This document shows, one piece after another, positions 23,291-31,648 of a DNA stretch of 64,000 nt. The stretch lies in assembly GCA_030429765.1 (NCBI GenBank), contig JAUIER010000020.1:1-64000 (forward strand), written 5' to 3'. The notes beneath the pieces were generated by a model. That model was not told the DNA's origin, made no database searches, and saw only the letters and a program-made list of their open reading frames with translations. The stretch comes from a bacterium. GTDB lineage: Bacteria > Omnitrophota > Gorgyraeia > Zapsychrales > Zapsychraceae. Numbering within the stretch: position 1 is the first letter of the stretch; every line of letters starts with the position of its first letter. The translations under genes were made by a program, and so were the position numbers.

Positions 23291-24247
23291 TTAGACCGAC
23301 CAGTATGGCGAAAGATTCGACTCAAGCGCTCCCATGCGCAGATCAAATTCATCAATGACATCGATCCGTGACTCGGTCGGTCGCTCTTCAAAGTAGATGT
23401 CCTTGCCGTTGATCCCATTCAGGAAATTATAGAGACAATTCGGCAGCATTTCGATGTTGTAACCGCCTTCCAGGGTGGCAAAGATATGATCGAAGTGCTC
23501 GTTGAGTTTCTGCCCCAAATAATAAAATGTGTTCGCGCTCCATTTTAAATCCAGCAGCAGATCATTTTGATGGGCGTCAAAACCGGCCGATACGGCCACG
23601 ACATCAGGCTTGAACTGTTTGGCCACCTTGATCCAAAAGTCGAACGCCCGCAGGCAGAGATCATCCGCGCTTCCCGGCGGCATAGGGATATTGATTGTAT
23701 AGCCCTTGCCTTCATCTGCTCCGATCTCATCCTCTGTCCCCCATTCCGGAAATGCCGGATACTGATGCAGCGACCAGTACATCACCTGATTGGAATCGTA
23801 AAAAATCTTTTCTGTTCCATCTCCGAGGTGGCCGTCAAAGTCGACGATCAAGACGCGCCGTCCTTGATTGACCAGATGTTGCGCGGCTATCGCGACATTG
23901 TTAAAGATACAGAAACCACTGGCGTGATGCGGATACGCGTGATGGCCAGGCGGTCTTACCAGGGCAAAATCCTGCTGGTCAGCGGCCATGATCGTCGCCC
24001 CGACGGCGTAACACGCCGCCTCATAGCTGGCCGGACTGACCACGGTGTCGGCGTCAAGATGACCGCCGGTCTGACAGAGGCTTTTGACCTGATCAATATA
24101 CTCCTCTGAATGAATCAGGGTGAGATAAGGTTCGCCATTGATCAATGAGGAAGATGGAATGCCCGCAAAGGCCTCCAGCCTCTTCTTGTTTTCCGGATGC
24201 ATCCCGGTGTCATGTTCCAGAAAGATGGTGTCGGTAATTATGTTCAT
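23291..24247 (-). CDS. Histone-deacetylase-family hydrolase (AcuC-like)
   Basis: 318 aa from the ATG at 24247. A longer TTG frame would overlap the preceding gene. Catalytic features of the class I/II zinc deacetylase fold: RPPGHHAYPHHASGFC (paired His), DFDGHLGDGT with zinc-binding Asp and His, SLHQYPAFP, and the third zinc ligand in SAGFDAHQND. These proteins remove acetyl groups from lysines or small amines. The gene directly follows a CoA-transferase/GNAT fusion, so it may reverse acetylation made there. Its stop codon abuts the protease ATG. Cytoplasmic. Confidence 0.88.
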   Translation of the reverse strand: MNIITDTIFLEHDTGMHPENKKRLEAFAGIPSSSLINGEPYLTLIHSEEYIDQVKSLCQTGGHLDADTVVSPASYEAACYAVGATIMAADQQDFALVRPPGHHAYPHHASGFCIFNNVAIAAQHLVNQGRRVLIVDFDGHLGDGTEKIFYDSNQVMYWSLHQYPAFPEWGTEDEIGADEGKGYTINIPMPPGSADDLCLRAFDFWIKVAKQFKPDVVAVSAGFDAHQNDLLLDLKWSANTFYYLGQKLNEHFDHIFATLEGGYNIEMLPNCLYNFLNGINGKDIYFEERPTESRIDVIDEFDLRMGALESNLSPYWSV

Positions 24248-24260
24248 CGGTTTCAACGCG

Positions 24261-26135
24261 TCAATGAGCGGTATATTTTTGCAGGTCAAGGGACAGAAAG
24301 TATCCGTGCACCTGCCGGCTTTCTTTGACGGTAAAGTTATGGTTCTTAAAGATTTTCAGCATCGGTGTATTTGAATGCGCCACATAGGCGGTCAGTTTTT
24401 TGATGCCGTGTTCTTTGGCCGCGTCGATCAGGTGTTCGCACAAAAATGCGCCGATGCCGATGGCTTGATACTCTTCTTTGACGATGATGCCGATCTCCGC
24501 GACATCATCGCCTTGACGGATGTAACGTCCTAAACAAACCATCTTCGCGTACGGCGTCCAGTCATCATAACCGGCAATCGCCATGTCCGTGTTGTAATCG
24601 ACCGCTACACGGCCCTGGGCCTCCTGCCGCGGCAGGGCCTCGACATTTGTCAGATAACGTTGATAGATGGTTTCTGGTCGGTGACTATAGAAGAAGTCTT
24701 GAATGGCCTTTTCGTCACTGGGCGTAAGCGGCCGGAAATAGATGGTCTTGTCTTGAAATGTTTTGCTGTGGGGGATGTCCTCTTTGACCTTGCTTTGATC
24801 GTCCTTAAGCGTTTTTTGATCATGATAGACAAAATTTTTGTGCTTGAGATAGTCCAGTAATTCATCGCGGAATTTGGGATGCGCGATCTGAACCAGGGCC
24901 AGTCCGCGTTCGCGGATATTCTTGCCGTGCAGATAGGCGACCCCGTACTCTGTAGCGACGTAATGTACATCGGCCCGGGAAGTGACGACCCCGGCGCCTT
25001 CAGATAATATCGGCACGATCCGCGAGACACTGCCGTTTTTCGCTGTCGACGGAACGGCGATAAAAGATCGTCCGCCGAGCGAGCGCTTGACTCCGCGCAC
25101 AAAATCCACCTGTCCGCCAAATCCGCTGTAAAAGCGTGTGCCGATGCTGTCCGAACACACCTGTCCGGTAAGATCGATCTGAATGGCCGAGTTGATCGAG
25201 ACCATGTTGGGATTCTGGCAGATGGTAAACGGATCATTGGTGTATTCCGACGGATAAAATAGAAAATCATCATTTTGATGAATGGTATCATACAGCTTTT
25301 TGGTTCCCAGGACAAAACTCACGACCGACTTGCCGCGATTGATACGTTTAAACTGGTTGGTGATGTTTCCGTTGTTATACAGATCGACAACACCGTCTGA
25401 GATCATCTCCGAGTGTATACCCAGATCATTCTTGTTCTGAAGATTGAGTAACACGGCATCGGGAATGTTGCCGATACCCAGCTGAAGCGTGTCACCATCC
25501 TGAATATAGCGGGCCAGATGTTTACCAATCTGCATCGAGATATCATCCGGCTCTCCTTGCGGAAAGGCCATGAGCTCTTCATCCGCCTCGACGAGATAAT
25601 CAATACAATTCAGCGGTATCTGGGCCGGGCCGAAGGTCTCGGGCATATTCTTATTGACCTGCGCGATGACAATGTCCGCCATCGAGATCGCTGCCGGCAG
25701 GATGTCCACACTCACTCCCAGCGACACCATGTTGTCAGCGTTGGGTGGCGACACCTGGATCAGCACCGCATGGATCGGCATCTGCCGCGTCTTGAACAAT
25801 CGCGGGATTTCCGATAAGAAAATCGGCATATAGTCACAATGCCCTTGAGCTACGGATTCCCGAATGTTGTGTCCGATAAAAAAGGCGTTGTGTCGAAAGT
25901 TATGCGTGTATTGGGCGTCGGCATAGGGCGCGATACCGACGGTCAGGATGTGAACGACTTCATTGTCGCGAAAGTTATCGGCGTTGGCGACGAGTGATTT
26001 GACCAGAAATTGCGGCTCAGCGCAGCCGGATCCGATCAGGATGCGTTTGCCCTTCTGGATTTTACGAATGGCCGTGTCGACATCAAGCCAGACCGGCTTT
26101 TTCGTGGGGTATTGATACTCTTCGTACAGAAACAT
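24261..26135 (-). CDS. CoA-transferase/acetyl-CoA hydrolase fused to a GNAT acetyltransferase
   Basis: 624 aa. Residues about 1-450 match the 4-hydroxybutyrate CoA-transferase/acetyl-CoA hydrolase family: GSGCAEPQFL, GIGNIPDAV, the IHSEMISDG segment with the expected catalytic Glu, and GFGGQVDFVRG. Residues about 465-624 are a GNAT domain (FRPLTPSDEKAIQDFF; acetyl-CoA loop near EYQAIGIGAFLCEHLI) resembling that of Pat protein acetyltransferases. The fusion couples acyl-CoA turnover to protein or small-molecule acetylation. AAGGTG precedes the ATG. It leads a three-gene unit with the deacetylase and the hydrogenase protease. Confidence 0.9.
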   Translation of the reverse strand: MFLYEEYQYPTKKPVWLDVDTAIRKIQKGKRILIGSGCAEPQFLVKSLVANADNFRDNEVVHILTVGIAPYADAQYTHNFRHNAFFIGHNIRESVAQGHCDYMPIFLSEIPRLFKTRQMPIHAVLIQVSPPNADNMVSLGVSVDILPAAISMADIVIAQVNKNMPETFGPAQIPLNCIDYLVEADEELMAFPQGEPDDISMQIGKHLARYIQDGDTLQLGIGNIPDAVLLNLQNKNDLGIHSEMISDGVVDLYNNGNITNQFKRINRGKSVVSFVLGTKKLYDTIHQNDDFLFYPSEYTNDPFTICQNPNMVSINSAIQIDLTGQVCSDSIGTRFYSGFGGQVDFVRGVKRSLGGRSFIAVPSTAKNGSVSRIVPILSEGAGVVTSRADVHYVATEYGVAYLHGKNIRERGLALVQIAHPKFRDELLDYLKHKNFVYHDQKTLKDDQSKVKEDIPHSKTFQDKTIYFRPLTPSDEKAIQDFFYSHRPETIYQRYLTNVEALPRQEAQGRVAVDYNTDMAIAGYDDWTPYAKMVCLGRYIRQGDDVAEIGIIVKEEYQAIGIGAFLCEHLIDAAKEHGIKKLTAYVAHSNTPMLKIFKNHNFTVKESRQVHGYFLSLDLQKYTAH

Positions 26136-26246
26136 ACGGTCACCTTCTTTCTGCTTATCTTTTTATCTTATGCCAGTGCGGAATGAAGTCAAGTTGATTG
26201 TGGAAATAAGTGGCTGCTGAATGTGATTTACATGAGGATTATCGAC

Positions 26247-27140
26247 TTAAGGTGTCGGGGCGATCTCGGCCAGTCCACCGGTAATCCTTGTACCATTGGT
26301 GAGATTCCCTGAGGAGGTATGAATGATGGCATGCACTTCAACGGTTCTTGTCTCCGGGTTTATGAAAGGTGAAAAAACGGACACCTCCCCCTGTATTACT
26401 TCAGTTTCGTTTGACGAAAGCGTCATCTTCAATGGGGTTCCCGGTGGGATTATCTCCATGTTGCTGACGCGGGTCTCGAAGATCACCAGCGGTTCGCTGC
26501 CCGGATCTTGACGGATTGTTCCCGCAAACTGAAAATCGGCTCTGCGTTGAGATAATTCCTTCTCACGTTGTTGTCTGAGTTCGGCTCCGCTCAACATCGG
26601 CTGTCCCGTTATTTGCGATATTGGACGAGTTTCCTTGTGTGATTTTGGTGTGGCCGTTGGGGCAGAGCTGAACATGTTTCGATAAAATTGTCGTTTTTGC
26701 TGTTCGTTGCGGGTCTTCATAATGTGAAAGACGATGCAGAATATCAGGATGGTCCAGATCATCTGAGACGCCGGGGTATTGTGTTTTGATAGGTCGAGAT
26801 TCATCTGACGACCGACCAGTATGCCTCCCCATCCGCAGCTGCACATGAGTGCGAACCCGAGCAAACCTCCCGCGACAAAATGACCTCGGGAGCTATCTAT
26901 GCCTGACAGGTAGATCATGGCGGCAAGCGCGATGATTGTGGCAAATATGCTCCGGCGTAAATGGAAGTTTCCGGTATGATCGAAGGCAAAACCAAAGGCC
27001 GCACAGGATATCAGCGCGGGTAATACCGCATCTTCATACTTCAGGCCGATAAAACCGCCCCACACCTGCGGGATAATGATCAATCCGCCGAAAACAAACA
27101 GGCCGCCTAAAAACGGAATGTAGTCGCGTTCTTTGTACAT
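26247..27140 (-). CDS. Unknown membrane protein with cytoplasmic C-terminal domain
   Basis: About 297 aa from the ATG at 27140; a TTG nine codons upstream is the alternative. Four or five hydrophobic segments fill residues about 5-145. A soluble region of about 150 residues follows, with a charged stretch (LRQQREKELSQRRADFQ) and a beta-rich C-terminal domain (residues about 200-295). I do not recognise the family. The gene stands alone between the CoA-transferase fusion and the alcohol dehydrogenase. Confidence 0.65.
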   Translation of the reverse strand: MYKERDYIPFLGGLFVFGGLIIIPQVWGGFIGLKYEDAVLPALISCAAFGFAFDHTGNFHLRRSIFATIIALAAMIYLSGIDSSRGHFVAGGLLGFALMCSCGWGGILVGRQMNLDLSKHNTPASQMIWTILIFCIVFHIMKTRNEQQKRQFYRNMFSSAPTATPKSHKETRPISQITGQPMLSGAELRQQREKELSQRRADFQFAGTIRQDPGSEPLVIFETRVSNMEIIPPGTPLKMTLSSNETEVIQGEVSVFSPFINPETRTVEVHAIIHTSSGNLTNGTRITGGLAEIAPTP

Positions 27141-27249
27141 AATATATTTTCCATCACCCACCCCCAATACGGAACCTTAACTTGATTTGGGACGATGAGT
27201 GTTCCAGCTACAATGTCGAAGACCTTGATCATCATGGGGGGTAGACGGC

Positions 27250-28308
27250 CTATGCCAAAGATTTCATATCAATGACAAAACGATATTTGACATCACTTTT
27301 TAGGATTCGTTCATAGGCTTCATTGATCTGGTCCATGCGAATCATTTCGATATCACTGACGATGTTGTGCTGCCCGCAAAAGTCTAGCATCTCTTGGGTC
27401 TCTTTGATGCCTCCGATGAGGGATCCGGAAAAGTTCCGCCGCATAAAGACCAGGCTGAACGCCTCGACGGACAAGGGATTCTCCGGCGCGCCCACCAGGC
27501 AGATATTGCCTGATAATTTCAGGAGGTTCATATACGCGTTGATGTCATGGTCCGCGGAAACGGTATCGATGATGAAATCGAGTTTACGGTCGAACTGCTT
27601 CATCTGCTCTTTATCCGTCGATAGGATGACACCTTTTGCCCCCAGACGCAGAGCATCATTCGTCTTGGACGGTGATCGTGATATGACATAAACCTCCGCG
27701 CCGAAAGCGGCCGCAAACTTGACGCCCATGTGTCCCAGTCCGCCCAATCCAACGATGCCGACGCGTTGTCCCGGTCCGACATGAAAACGTTTCAGCGGTG
27801 AGTACGTAGTGATCCCCGCGCACAATAGCGGCGCGGTACCGGCCTTGTCGAGATTGGCAGGTACATTCAGGACAAAATGTTCGTCAACGACAATACGCTG
27901 TGAATAACCGCCATAGGTGTTTTCCTTGGTGACGCGATCTTCCCCATTGTATGTAAAGGTCGGAAAATTTTCACAGTGCTGTTCTAAATTGTCCTTGCAA
28001 GGCGCGCATGTTCGACACGAATCAACCATACAGCCCACGGCGGCGGTGTCTCCGACTTTAAATTTTTTGACGGCGTCGCCCACTTGCGTAACCGTGCCGA
28101 CAATTTCATGGCCGGGCACACAGGGATAAACAGTATTTTTCCATTCATTGCGGGCCTGATGGATATCGGAATGACAAACACCGCAGTAGTCAATCTCCAT
28201 CTTCAGCTGATTAGGGCGGGGTTCATGCCGTTGAATCTCATGGAGCGTGAGTGGTTGATCGGGTGAATGGGCGGCATAAGTTCGGGTTTGGATAGATTTA
28301 GGTGTCAT
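27250..28308 (-). CDS. Zinc-dependent alcohol dehydrogenase
   Basis: 352 aa medium-chain dehydrogenase of the cinnamyl-alcohol/YahK group, which reduces aldehydes with NADPH. Catalytic zinc ligands lie in CGVCHSD and VPGHE; structural zinc is held by four Cys around CRTCAPC. The Rossmann loop is GLGGLGHMG. GAGGA lies 7 nt before the ATG. The neighbours (VOC and SRPBCC proteins) do not reveal a substrate. Confidence 0.93.
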   Translation of the reverse strand: MTPKSIQTRTYAAHSPDQPLTLHEIQRHEPRPNQLKMEIDYCGVCHSDIHQARNEWKNTVYPCVPGHEIVGTVTQVGDAVKKFKVGDTAAVGCMVDSCRTCAPCKDNLEQHCENFPTFTYNGEDRVTKENTYGGYSQRIVVDEHFVLNVPANLDKAGTAPLLCAGITTYSPLKRFHVGPGQRVGIVGLGGLGHMGVKFAAAFGAEVYVISRSPSKTNDALRLGAKGVILSTDKEQMKQFDRKLDFIIDTVSADHDINAYMNLLKLSGNICLVGAPENPLSVEAFSLVFMRRNFSGSLIGGIKETQEMLDFCGQHNIVSDIEMIRMDQINEAYERILKSDVKYRFVIDMKSLA

Positions 28309-28373
28309 ATGGGTTTCCTCATTGAGGGTATCATGTCCCTATTTTAGGGCTGATTATGATTGGTGATTGACGG

Positions 28374-28754
28374 TCAAGTTTTGGGAATATGCTGATCCAG
28401 CATGATGATGTTTCCGTCTGGATCTTTGATAACGAAGTGCGCCGGACCTTCCGTCTGATCATCGGCTTTTTGTTCAAATGATACGCCCTGCTCCTTCAAA
28501 TGTTGCTGAATATCGCGAACATCCATAAAAGATTTGAGCGCCTGACCGTCCTGGTCCCAGCCGGGGTTGAAGGTTAGAATATTTTGGTCAAACATTCCCT
28601 GGAATAACCCGACTAGATGGCGGCCGTTCTTCATAATCAGCCAGTTTTGGGATATATCCCCGGCAAAATCCGTAAATCCCAGTTTCGTGTAAAAGTTGCG
28701 CGAGGCCTTAATATCTTTGACTGCAAGGCTAATCGAAAAGGCGCCTAGATCCAT
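28374..28754 (-). CDS. VOC (glyoxalase/bleomycin-resistance) family protein
   Basis: 126 aa from the ATG at 28754, with AAAGGA 7 nt upstream. It shows the paired beta-alpha-beta-beta-beta units of the vicinal oxygen chelate fold: SISLAVKDIKASRNFYTKLG near the N-terminus and a final FVIKDPDGNIIMLDQH. A metal-dependent enzyme or binding protein; substrate unknown. Confidence 0.88.
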   Translation of the reverse strand: MDLGAFSISLAVKDIKASRNFYTKLGFTDFAGDISQNWLIMKNGRHLVGLFQGMFDQNILTFNPGWDQDGQALKSFMDVRDIQQHLKEQGVSFEQKADDQTEGPAHFVIKDPDGNIIMLDQHIPKT

Positions 28755-28783
28755 TTGTTGTCCTTTCGTCAATTGATTACAGC

Positions 28784-29305
28784 CTATTCAACTAGCTGTT
28801 TGAGATTGCTGAGGCCGGTCTCGAACTGAGGCCCGATCATCTTGTCACAGTCCATTACCAGACCGATCGCCTTCATGATAAAATTTTTGGTTCCGGTCAT
28901 TGACCAGGTCACCCGCGTTTGATTATTTTGCTCCTCAAATATAAACTCCGCGTTATTCGTCGCTTTGAACGGCTTGAGAAACTCGAGCCGGGTTTGAATG
29001 CGCTTGTTGGGTTCGCTGACGGTGATCGTGTTAATGCCTTGACCGACATCTTTGTTTCCATCCCAGCTCATCCGCGCGCCTACTCCGCTTAACGGGCCTT
29101 CAAAATCTGTTTGCTGGTTCGGGTCCATCTCGGCCCAGGGAGACCACTTGGACCAGTTCCTGAAATTATTGACTTGTAGAAACACCTGCTCGGAGGGTGC
29201 TTCGATGACAATGCTGCGGCTGACACGCATTTGATCGGATTGCATGTGAATAACGACACATAGTCCGACAACCAAAACTAAAAATATCGCTAGAAACTTT
29301 TTCAC
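28784..29305 (-). CDS. SRPBCC (polyketide cyclase-like) protein, membrane-anchored
   Basis: 173 aa. One N-terminal hydrophobic helix (about residues 4-22) is followed by a START/Bet v1-type SRPBCC domain: SIVIEAPSEQVF, NWSKWSPWAEMD, and a long C-terminal helix. The start is GTG, supported by AGGAGGG 5 nt upstream. The fold binds hydrophobic ligands; function unknown. Confidence 0.82.
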   Translation of the reverse strand: MKKFLAIFLVLVVGLCVVIHMQSDQMRVSRSIVIEAPSEQVFLQVNNFRNWSKWSPWAEMDPNQQTDFEGPLSGVGARMSWDGNKDVGQGINTITVSEPNKRIQTRLEFLKPFKATNNAEFIFEEQNNQTRVTWSMTGTKNFIMKAIGLVMDCDKMIGPQFETGLSNLKQLVE

Positions 29306-29342
29306 GACTCCCTCCTCTTATTGAGTTCCAGTTCCGGAAGAA

Positions 29343-29371
29343 ATTATATCGTCAATAGTGCATCAATACAA
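29343..29371 (-). promoter_or_regulatory. Sigma70-type promoter of the SRPBCC gene
   Basis: On the minus strand, TTGTAT (29366-29371) and a perfect TATAAT (29343-29348) are 17 nt apart. The promoter lies in the divergent gap between the minus-strand SRPBCC gene and the plus-strand block. Confidence 0.55.
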
Positions 29372-29442
29372 GACATGACCGTTAAAGGTCTTGGTATTCG
29401 GACTCTAAATTGCATAAACACGTGCGAATATCAAAATAATAC

Positions 29443-29500
29443 TTTACAAATGATTCGGGAGGGAGTAAAGTGTGAATCTTAAGGGCGAAGGCAGACGCCC
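29443..29500 (+). promoter_or_regulatory. Possible promoter and leader hairpin of the plus-strand block
   Basis: TTTACA (29443-29448) and TAAAGT (29466-29471) are 17 nt apart. A leader of about 75 nt would follow, containing a GGGCG/CGCCC hairpin (29483-29487 with 29496-29500, 8-nt loop) and then a C-rich run. No known riboswitch class was recognised. The ATG of the first gene has a poor ribosome site. Confidence 0.35.
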
Positions 29501-29551
29501 ACCCACCCCGGAAAGAGTCATTTTTAATAACCAATCGACAACGGTGTTGAC

Positions 29552-30211
29552 ATGAAAAATATTTTCAGACCATTGGTCTACCTAGTTATCCTTCTATCCG
29601 CGTCTGTCGGCCAGGCCGAAGATGACTTTCGATACTGGTCGCAGTACAGTTTTAAATTGCTGGATACTCAAAAAGTAGATGTTTCGGTGTTTACCGAAGG
29701 CCGATTCTATGATGACGCCAGCGAGGATGGTCTGCATTTGGTCCAGCCCAAGGTATCATATGATTTCTGGCCGAATTTAACGCTGGGGACCAATTATTGT
29801 TATATTGGGTACAAGTCGGGCGGCGAGTACCGCTATCAGCATCGCGCGGAGCTTGAGATTAATCCCCATTTTAAGCTGGGCTCTCGCCTCAAGTTTTATA
29901 ACCGTAATCGAATCGAATTTAGATGGATTGAAGGTCGCGGGTCGCATAACACACGCTCCCGTCACCGTTTGGGATTGACCTGGCCGATTAAGGAGCATCG
30001 CTGGGTCAAGGACATATACTGCAATTCAGAATTTTTCTATAACTGGGCAGAGAATGATTATGATGAAAACCGTACGATTCCGATTGGATTAACCCTAAAA
30101 GTTACTGACAAAGTCTCACTCAAAACGTATTATATGGTTCAGAGTCAAAGTCGGAATAACGACTGGCATTCAAATCAGATCCTGGGAACACTTTTAGTGG
30201 TCAAATTTTAA
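29552..30211 (+). CDS. DUF2490 outer-membrane beta-barrel protein
   Basis: 219 aa. The signal peptide covers residues 1-22 (cleavage after GQA). The rest is alternating-hydrophobicity strands with the DUF2490 pattern: FRYWSQYSFKLLD, FTEGRFYDD, RHRLGLTWPI, and a C-terminal strand ending in Val-Lys-Phe, a typical outer-membrane insertion signal. It is probably a small barrel of unknown cargo. It begins the plus-strand block and ends 9 nt before the transporter. Confidence 0.8.
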   Translation: MKNIFRPLVYLVILLSASVGQAEDDFRYWSQYSFKLLDTQKVDVSVFTEGRFYDDASEDGLHLVQPKVSYDFWPNLTLGTNYCYIGYKSGGEYRYQHRAELEINPHFKLGSRLKFYNRNRIEFRWIEGRGSHNTRSRHRLGLTWPIKEHRWVKDIYCNSEFFYNWAENDYDENRTIPIGLTLKVTDKVSLKTYYMVQSQSRNNDWHSNQILGTLLVVKF

Positions 30212-30220
30212 AGGTGATAT

Positions 30221-31636
30221 ATGAAGAAAATACTGGGTTTGACATTAGGAATCCTGCTCCCCCTGGGAGTGATGTGCCTGCCGCTCGACGCTATTCCGAT
30301 CGTCGGGATCACACTGGTGGAGCAGCGCCTGCTGGCGATCTTTCTGTTTGCGGTGATCTTCTGGATTATGGAGCCAATTCCGATTTTCTCAGCCTCCGTC
30401 CTAATCATCTTTCTAGAGCTGCTGCTAATTTCCGATAAAGGTTTGATTTGGTTCCGTCAATCGTCGGAGGCGGACAACTTCGGCACCTTGATCCCCTACA
30501 AAAGTATATTTCACACATTTTCAGAGCCGATAATCCTGCTGTTTCTAGGCGGTTTTTTTCTGGCCATGGCCGCAACCAAATACCGGCTCGACGTGAATCT
30601 GGCCAGGGTTCTGCTTAAGCCGTTTGGTCAAAAACCGCGTATGGTGATGATGGGGATCATGTTGATCACGGCGATGTTCTCGATGTTTATGAGCAATACC
30701 GCCACGACCGCCATGATGCTGGCGATTCTGGCCCCGGTACTGGCCCTGTTTGAAAAGGACGATCCGGCGCGCATCGGTATCGCCTTGTCGGTCCCGTTCG
30801 CCGCCAACGTCGGTGGGCTGGGCACGCCGATTGGTACACCACCCAACGCCGTCGCCATGAAATATCTCATTGGTGATATGGCCGTGAGTTTTGGCGGGTG
30901 GATGGCCTTCGCCCTGCCTTATGTCGTTGCCCTCTTGGCGTTCACATGGGTTTTGTTGAGTGTGCTTTACAAGCCGCGGGCCGAGTCCATTGACCTTAAA
31001 ATTCCCGGACGATTTATGCGCTCCACGCAGGCCTATACGGTTTACATAACTTTCGCCGTAACGATTTTGCTGTGGCTGTTCGGCAGCCGGATTGGACTGA
31101 ATTCATACGTGGTCGCTATGCTGCCTGTTGCGGTGTTCACCGCGACAGGGATTATCACCGCCGCCGATATGAAGAAAATGTCCTGGGATGTGCTGTGGCT
31201 GGTCTCCGGCGGAATCGCGTTGGGTGTCGGCCTTGAGAAAACCGGATTGAGCCGCCATATCATTGCCACGATTCCATTTGATCAGTTCCCGCCCATGTTG
31301 ATCATCGGCATGTCTGTACTCTTGTCGATTGTCATGGCCACATTTATGTCCAACACCGCGACCGCTAATTTGATCTTACCTATCATTGCGGCCCTGGGAA
31401 CGAGCCTGGTTTCGCTGGAGTCTTTCGGCGGGGCCAAGATGTTGATCATTGCGAGCACTTTCGGCTGTTCGCTGGCGATGGCACTGCCTGTCAGCACGCC
31501 GCCGAACGCGTTGGCGTACGCGACGAATTTCTTTGAGACGCGTCACATGATCAAGGCCGGCTTGTGGATCGATCTCGTCGGCTTGGTTTTTGTCTTCATC
31601 CTGTTATTTGTGTTAACTCAATTGGGTTTTGCCTAA
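30221..31636 (+). CDS. SLC13/DASS-family sodium:anion symporter
   Basis: 471 aa with about 11 helices. The two inverted repeats each carry the substrate-binding Ser-Asn-Thr motif: FMSNTATTAMML near residue 165 and FMSNTATANLIL near residue 375. GTPIGTPPNAVA follows the first. DASS proteins import di- and tricarboxylates, sulfate or other anions with Na+. The substrate is undecided. Translation is helped by AAAGGTG before the ATG. The kinase gene follows after 12 nt, suggesting transporter and sensor act together. Confidence 0.93.
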   Translation: MKKILGLTLGILLPLGVMCLPLDAIPIVGITLVEQRLLAIFLFAVIFWIMEPIPIFSASVLIIFLELLLISDKGLIWFRQSSEADNFGTLIPYKSIFHTFSEPIILLFLGGFFLAMAATKYRLDVNLARVLLKPFGQKPRMVMMGIMLITAMFSMFMSNTATTAMMLAILAPVLALFEKDDPARIGIALSVPFAANVGGLGTPIGTPPNAVAMKYLIGDMAVSFGGWMAFALPYVVALLAFTWVLLSVLYKPRAESIDLKIPGRFMRSTQAYTVYITFAVTILLWLFGSRIGLNSYVVAMLPVAVFTATGIITAADMKKMSWDVLWLVSGGIALGVGLEKTGLSRHIIATIPFDQFPPMLIIGMSVLLSIVMATFMSNTATANLILPIIAALGTSLVSLESFGGAKMLIIASTFGCSLAMALPVSTPPNALAYATNFFETRHMIKAGLWIDLVGLVFVFILLFVLTQLGFA

Positions 31637-31648
31637 GGGAATTAAAAT

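Noticed and set aside
24650-25315. 221-codon minus-strand ORF
   Set aside because: Alternative frame within the CoA-transferase/GNAT fusion; Ser/Arg/Thr-rich and motif-free.
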